NCBI RefSeq assembly: GCF_022808855.1
Contig: NZ_JAKZLF010000003.1
Location: forward strand, 178,575 to 242,574
Length of the DNA: 64,000 bases
Direction of reading: 5' to 3'
DNA from: Anaeromyxobacter soli
Lineage (GTDB): Bacteria; Myxococcota; Myxococcia; Myxococcales; Anaeromyxobacteraceae
Part shown: piece after piece, positions 60,942-64,000 of the stretch
How the letters are laid out: each line of letters starts with the position of its first letter
How positions within the stretch are numbered: position 1 is the first letter of the stretch
Notes under the pieces: generated by a model
Database searches by the model: none
What the model was told of the DNA's origin: nothing
What the model saw: only the letters and a program-made list of their open reading frames with translations
Position numbers and translations under genes: made by a program

Positions 60942-61070
60942 ACCCTGATTCGCGAACAGGCGAGCGAAGCGAACCCGCCGGGGCGACGCCGCGGAGGCGG
61001 CGAAGCCGCTCGCGGCAGCGCACGGGCCCCGGCGAGCGGGGCGGGGGACGCAGTCCCCCGTTCGAACGTT
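60942..61070 (-). repeat. Dispersed multi-hairpin repeat, copy B (opposite strand)
   Basis: Read on the minus strand it starts AACGTTCGAACGGGGG directly at the TAA stop of the aminopeptidase gene and continues with the same hairpin order as copies A and C (GGGGGA-CTGCG-TCCCCC, GCGGC-TTC-GCCGC, GGCGAGC-GAAGC). The long AACGACAG hairpin at the head of the other two copies is absent; a TGATTCGCG fragment of it appears at the far end instead. The element is also directly upstream of the MFS gene. Confidence 0.8.
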
Positions 61071-63628
61071 TATCGCGCCTCGAGCCAGGCGCCGACCGCG
61101 GCCTGGGTCCGCTCGCGCAGCGCCACGTCCTGGCGGAGCCGCTCGAGCGTCTGGGCGATGGCCTGGCGCGCCTCGCCGAGCGGATGGGCCGCGAGGAACG
61201 CCTCCGCCTCCTCGAGCTCGCCGCGCTCGACGAGCGCGCCCATGGCCTCGACGACGCGCCGGAGCAGCATCGGCGCTCCCTTCACCCGTCCGTGCAGCTC
61301 CTCCCAGTCCGCCCGCAGCCTGTCCCAGAACGGGCGCCGCGCGGTGCGGTTCGCGAGGAGCGCCGCGACGAACGAGGCGACGTCCTGCAGCGGGACCTCG
61401 TCCGTGAAGACGAGGTCCACTCCCCGCGCCGCGAGCGCAGGCTCCTCGAAGGACGCGAGCGCGAGGAGCCAGCGGCGCCGGAAGGCGGGGTCGGTCTCCT
61501 TGGCGAAGAGCCCGCGGAACGCCTCGAAGCGCGCGAGGTCGCCGCCGCGCGCCGCCATCGCCACGGCGGCGTCGTGCAGGTTCGGCTCGAGCGCCCCGCG
61601 GTCGCCGCCGATCCAGCGGTCGAGCCGCGCCGCCGCCTCGTGGGTCACGCCCGCGCTCCGGGCCACGAGCCCGAGGGCGCGCACCGCGGCGGCGCGCCGG
61701 AGGCGCACCTCGTCACCCTCGCTCGGCGCCGCGCCCCAGCCGCACGCGGCGAGGCGCGGCCCGAACAGCGTCACGACGAGCGCCGCGAAGCGGAGCCGGT
61801 CGCCGTCGCCGAGGAGGCGGTACTCGATGGCGGACAGGCGCGCGACGAGCTCGTCGAGGACCGCGTGATCCTCCTCGCCGCCGAAGCGCGTCACGAGATC
61901 GAGGAACGCCCCGATCTCCCGCTCGCCGCTCCGCACGAGCGCCCACTCGTCGGAGACGAGCTGGATGCGCTCCGCGGGCGCGAGCCCGGCGAGGTTCTGC
62001 CCCAGGGCCTCGAGCCCCGCGGCGTCGTAGGCGACCCGGTAGAACCCCGTCGCGCCGGCGTTGGCGCAGACGAAGGCGGGCGCGTCGGCCCCCGCGAGCT
62101 CCACCTCCGCGCGCCGCTCGCGCAGGAGGACGCGCTGCTCCGTCACCCGATCGCCGTCGCCGTGGCGGAGGACGAGCGGCACCGGCCAGACCGTGTCTTC
62201 CCCACCCGCGGCGCTCCCCTCCGAGAAGAACCGCCGCTGCTCGAGCGTGAGCACGCGCCCCTCGCGGCGGACGTGCACGAGCGGGAACCCGGGCTGGCCG
62301 ATCCAGGCGTTCGCGAGCTCGACCACCGGCTCGCGCGAGGCCTCGGCGAGCGCGCCCCACAGGTCGTCGGCGACGGCGTTCCCCTTCGCGTGGCGGCGCA
62401 TGTAGAGCCGGATCCCGTCCCGGAACCGCTCCGCGCCGAGGTAGCCCTCGATCATGCGGAGCACCGCCCCGCCCTTCTCGTAGGTGATGAGGTCGAACGC
62501 CTCGCCTGCCGCGTTCACGTCGCGGATCTCGGCGTGGATGGGGTGCGTGGAGCGCAGGGCGTCGAGGTGCATCGCCGCCGCCTTGCCCTGGTCGAACTCG
62601 AGCCAGACGCGCCAGGCGGGGTTCCACTGATCCACGACCTTGAACGCCATCCAGGTGGCGAACGCCTCGTTGAGCCAGAGGTCGTCCCACCACGTCATGG
62701 TGACATAGTTGCCGAACCACTGGTGCGCGAGCTCGTGGGTGACCACCTCGGCCACCCGCTTCTTCTGGGCGAGCGACGCGGTCCCCGGATCGAGGAGGAG
62801 GGCGACCTCGCGGAAGGTGATGAGCCCCGCGTTCTCCATCGCCCCGGCCTCGAACTCGGGGAGCCCGACCTGATCGACCTTGCCGAACGCGTACGGCACG
62901 CCGAAGTAGTCCTCGAGGCGAGGCAGCACCTCGACGGCGACGGCCTGGCCGAAGCCGGTGAGCGGGAGCTTCTCGGGCGAGGCCCAGGTGCGGACCGGCA
63001 CGCCGCGGACGTTCACGGATGGGAAGGACTGCACCCCGCCGACGACGAGCGCGACGAGGTAGGTCGGCAAGGGCGGGGTCTCGGCGAAGACCACCCGCCG
63101 GCGGCCCCCGGGGAGCACCTCCTCGCCCTCGGGTGCGCCGTTCGAGAGCACGACCGCGCCCGCGGGCGCCTCGATCGTGAGCCGCCACGTCGCCTTGAAG
63201 CCCGGCTCGTCGAACGAGGGGAACACGCGCCGGGCGTCCGCCGCCTCGAACTGCGTCGCGCAGAGGGCGGGGGCCGCGAGGTAGAGCCCGCGGAGCCCCG
63301 GGCTCATGCGCCCGGTCCAGGCGAGCTCGAGCGTGCCCGGCCCGCCCTGCACCGGCTCCGCGAAGCGCAGGACGACGGTCTCGCTCGCGGGCGCCGGCGT
63401 GACCGACGCGACGAGGACGCGGCCGCCGGCGTGGAGCGCGGCGCGTGTCACGTCGAGCTCGGCGGCGTGCAGGACGATCTCGTCCACCCCCCTCGAGGAC
63501 GAGAGCTCGATCCGCTCGCTGCCCGAGAAGCGCTTTCCGTCGAGATCGACGGACAAAGTGGCCTCGTAGCGGAGCGGACGGAGATGGGGCGGGAGCCGGA
63601 AGGTGCGGTCGTCGGTGGGGTGTGGCAT
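61070..63628 (-). CDS. M1-family aminopeptidase
   Basis: Zinc metallopeptidase that removes N-terminal residues from peptides in the cytoplasm. 852 residues, usual length for the family. The exopeptidase motif GAMEN (about 263-267) binds the free amino group; HELAH-x18-E (about 296-319) holds the zinc, and ITYEKGGAVLRMIEGYLG carries the transition-state Tyr. An ERAP-like C-terminal helical domain (about 520-852) completes the fold. The ATG is chosen because GAGGACC lies just upstream; the open frame extends further without good coding signal. Its TAA stop abuts repeat copy B. Confidence 0.95.
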   Translation of the reverse strand: MPHPTDDRTFRLPPHLRPLRYEATLSVDLDGKRFSGSERIELSSSRGVDEIVLHAAELDVTRAALHAGGRVLVASVTPAPASETVVLRFAEPVQGGPGTLELAWTGRMSPGLRGLYLAAPALCATQFEAADARRVFPSFDEPGFKATWRLTIEAPAGAVVLSNGAPEGEEVLPGGRRRVVFAETPPLPTYLVALVVGGVQSFPSVNVRGVPVRTWASPEKLPLTGFGQAVAVEVLPRLEDYFGVPYAFGKVDQVGLPEFEAGAMENAGLITFREVALLLDPGTASLAQKKRVAEVVTHELAHQWFGNYVTMTWWDDLWLNEAFATWMAFKVVDQWNPAWRVWLEFDQGKAAAMHLDALRSTHPIHAEIRDVNAAGEAFDLITYEKGGAVLRMIEGYLGAERFRDGIRLYMRRHAKGNAVADDLWGALAEASREPVVELANAWIGQPGFPLVHVRREGRVLTLEQRRFFSEGSAAGGEDTVWPVPLVLRHGDGDRVTEQRVLLRERRAEVELAGADAPAFVCANAGATGFYRVAYDAAGLEALGQNLAGLAPAERIQLVSDEWALVRSGEREIGAFLDLVTRFGGEEDHAVLDELVARLSAIEYRLLGDGDRLRFAALVVTLFGPRLAACGWGAAPSEGDEVRLRRAAAVRALGLVARSAGVTHEAAARLDRWIGGDRGALEPNLHDAAVAMAARGGDLARFEAFRGLFAKETDPAFRRRWLLALASFEEPALAARGVDLVFTDEVPLQDVASFVAALLANRTARRPFWDRLRADWEELHGRVKGAPMLLRRVVEAMGALVERGELEEAEAFLAAHPLGEARQAIAQTLERLRQDVALRERTQAAVGAWLEAR

Positions 63629-63824
63629 CGGTCGGTCCTCGAGCGCGCGCGCGGCGCACGCGCAAGGCGTAACCGATGACGGCCGCGTTCCCCACGACTT
63701 TCGGCAGGGCACGTGACGTGGCGCAGCTGGATACCCGCGCGGGCGCGCGCCGACCCGCCGGGGCCGGGACGGAGCCGGCTCTACGCGGACACGGCCCCGG
63801 AGCTCCGCCATCCTCGCGGCGCTA
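63629..63824. other. Upstream region of the aminopeptidase gene, no gene seen
   Basis: 196 bases between the aminopeptidase ATG and repeat copy C. It contains the ribosome binding site of the aminopeptidase gene and presumably its promoter; no hairpin, repeat or small gene is evident. Confidence 0.4.
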
Positions 63825-64000
63825 AACGACAGTTCGTGATTCGCGATCACCTTTGGTGACGCGAATCACGCTGTCGTTCAGCCATGTTCGAACGGGGGCT
63901 GCGCCCCCGCCCCGCCGAGCGAAGCTCGTCGGGGCCCCACCCCTGCCCGCCGGGTCCCGTGCGCCGCCGCGAGCGGCTTCGCCGCTTCCGCGGCGTCGCC
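63825..64000 (+). repeat. Dispersed multi-hairpin repeat, copy C (cut by window edge)
   Basis: Begins with the AACGACAG...CTGTCGTT hairpin (63825-63878: outer arms, then GTGATTCGCGATCACC against GGTGACGCGAATCAC with a TTT loop) and continues with the same core as copy A from 63884 (ATGTTCGAACGGGGGCTGC). The core is identical to copy A for about 34 bases and then differs mainly in stem and loop sequences that stay paired (GAGC-GAA-GCTC in place of GACGGC-CGA-GCCGTC). It runs off the right end. Confidence 0.8.

Noticed and set aside
63629..63824. Possible tRNA near the right end
   Set aside because: No cloverleaf with TTCRA loop or matching acceptor stem could be formed; the TTCGAA strings in the repeat are part of its core.

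Overview
The window is very GC-rich (low-to-mid 70s percent by eye), so long open frames occur opposite almost every real gene. Gene content fits a soil or sediment myxobacterium of the Anaeromyxobacter type: a large chemosensory operon, NrfD-type respiratory genes with multihaem cytochrome, NtrC-type regulators, Pro/Gly-rich lipoproteins and a V4R-like myxobacterial orphan family. The assignment is inference from gene content and composition; no rRNA, tRNA or CRISPR array was found.

Layout. 1-8.45 kb (minus) is a translationally coupled chemosensory operon: cheW, cheR with TPRs, cheW, a chemoreceptor, a CheA-REC hybrid, cheB and a multi-receiver/PAS protein cut by the window edge. 8.8-13.1 kb carries a lipoprotein, a GH15 glycosidase and a CDF-type transporter. 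13.1-19.1 kb is a self-contained regulon: two divergent sigma-54-type promoters flank a central GTAC palindrome; one side makes a Met-rich lipoprotein, the other a His/Met-rich exported protein, a TPR protein, a TPR/beta-barrel protein, a histidine kinase and its NtrC-family regulator. 19.2-27.9 kb has a ketopantoate reductase family protein, envelope proteins, a histidine kinase, NhaA and a ClC channel. 27.9-31.5 kb (minus) holds a receiver protein and otsA-otsB, where OtsA has an N-terminal two-helix membrane sensor. 31.7-37.5 kb is a 1550-residue acyl-CoA-synthetase/acetyltransferase fusion followed at once by a Lys20-type homocitrate synthase. 37.8-44.7 kb has an EamA exporter, a patatin, an ACT protein, a D-cysteine desulfhydrase family protein, a second lipoprotein of the 8.8-kb type and a second chemoreceptor.

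44.7-49.1 kb contains the most notable gene: a DsbA/FrnE-like oxidoreductase whose redox motif is interrupted by an in-frame TGA followed by a SECIS-like hairpin, so it is read here as a selenoprotein. Beside it are a DTW-domain protein and a Tgt-MnmD fusion, both tRNA-modification enzymes by family. 50.4-53.7 kb (minus) is a respiratory operon (tetrahaem cytochrome, four-cluster ferredoxin, NrfD-like membrane subunit, monohaem cytochrome) with an FNR-type box upstream and a strong terminator downstream. 53.8-63.6 kb has a radical SAM protein, the V4R-like protein, a second ClC channel, two unknown proteins, an AmpG-like MFS protein and an M1 aminopeptidase.

A dispersed multi-hairpin repeat occurs three times (37.47, 60.94 and 63.83 kb); two copies start at stop codons of genes. 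Several genes without a Shine-Dalgarno sequence have a -10-like hexamer only 6-9 bases before the start codon, hinting at leaderless transcripts.
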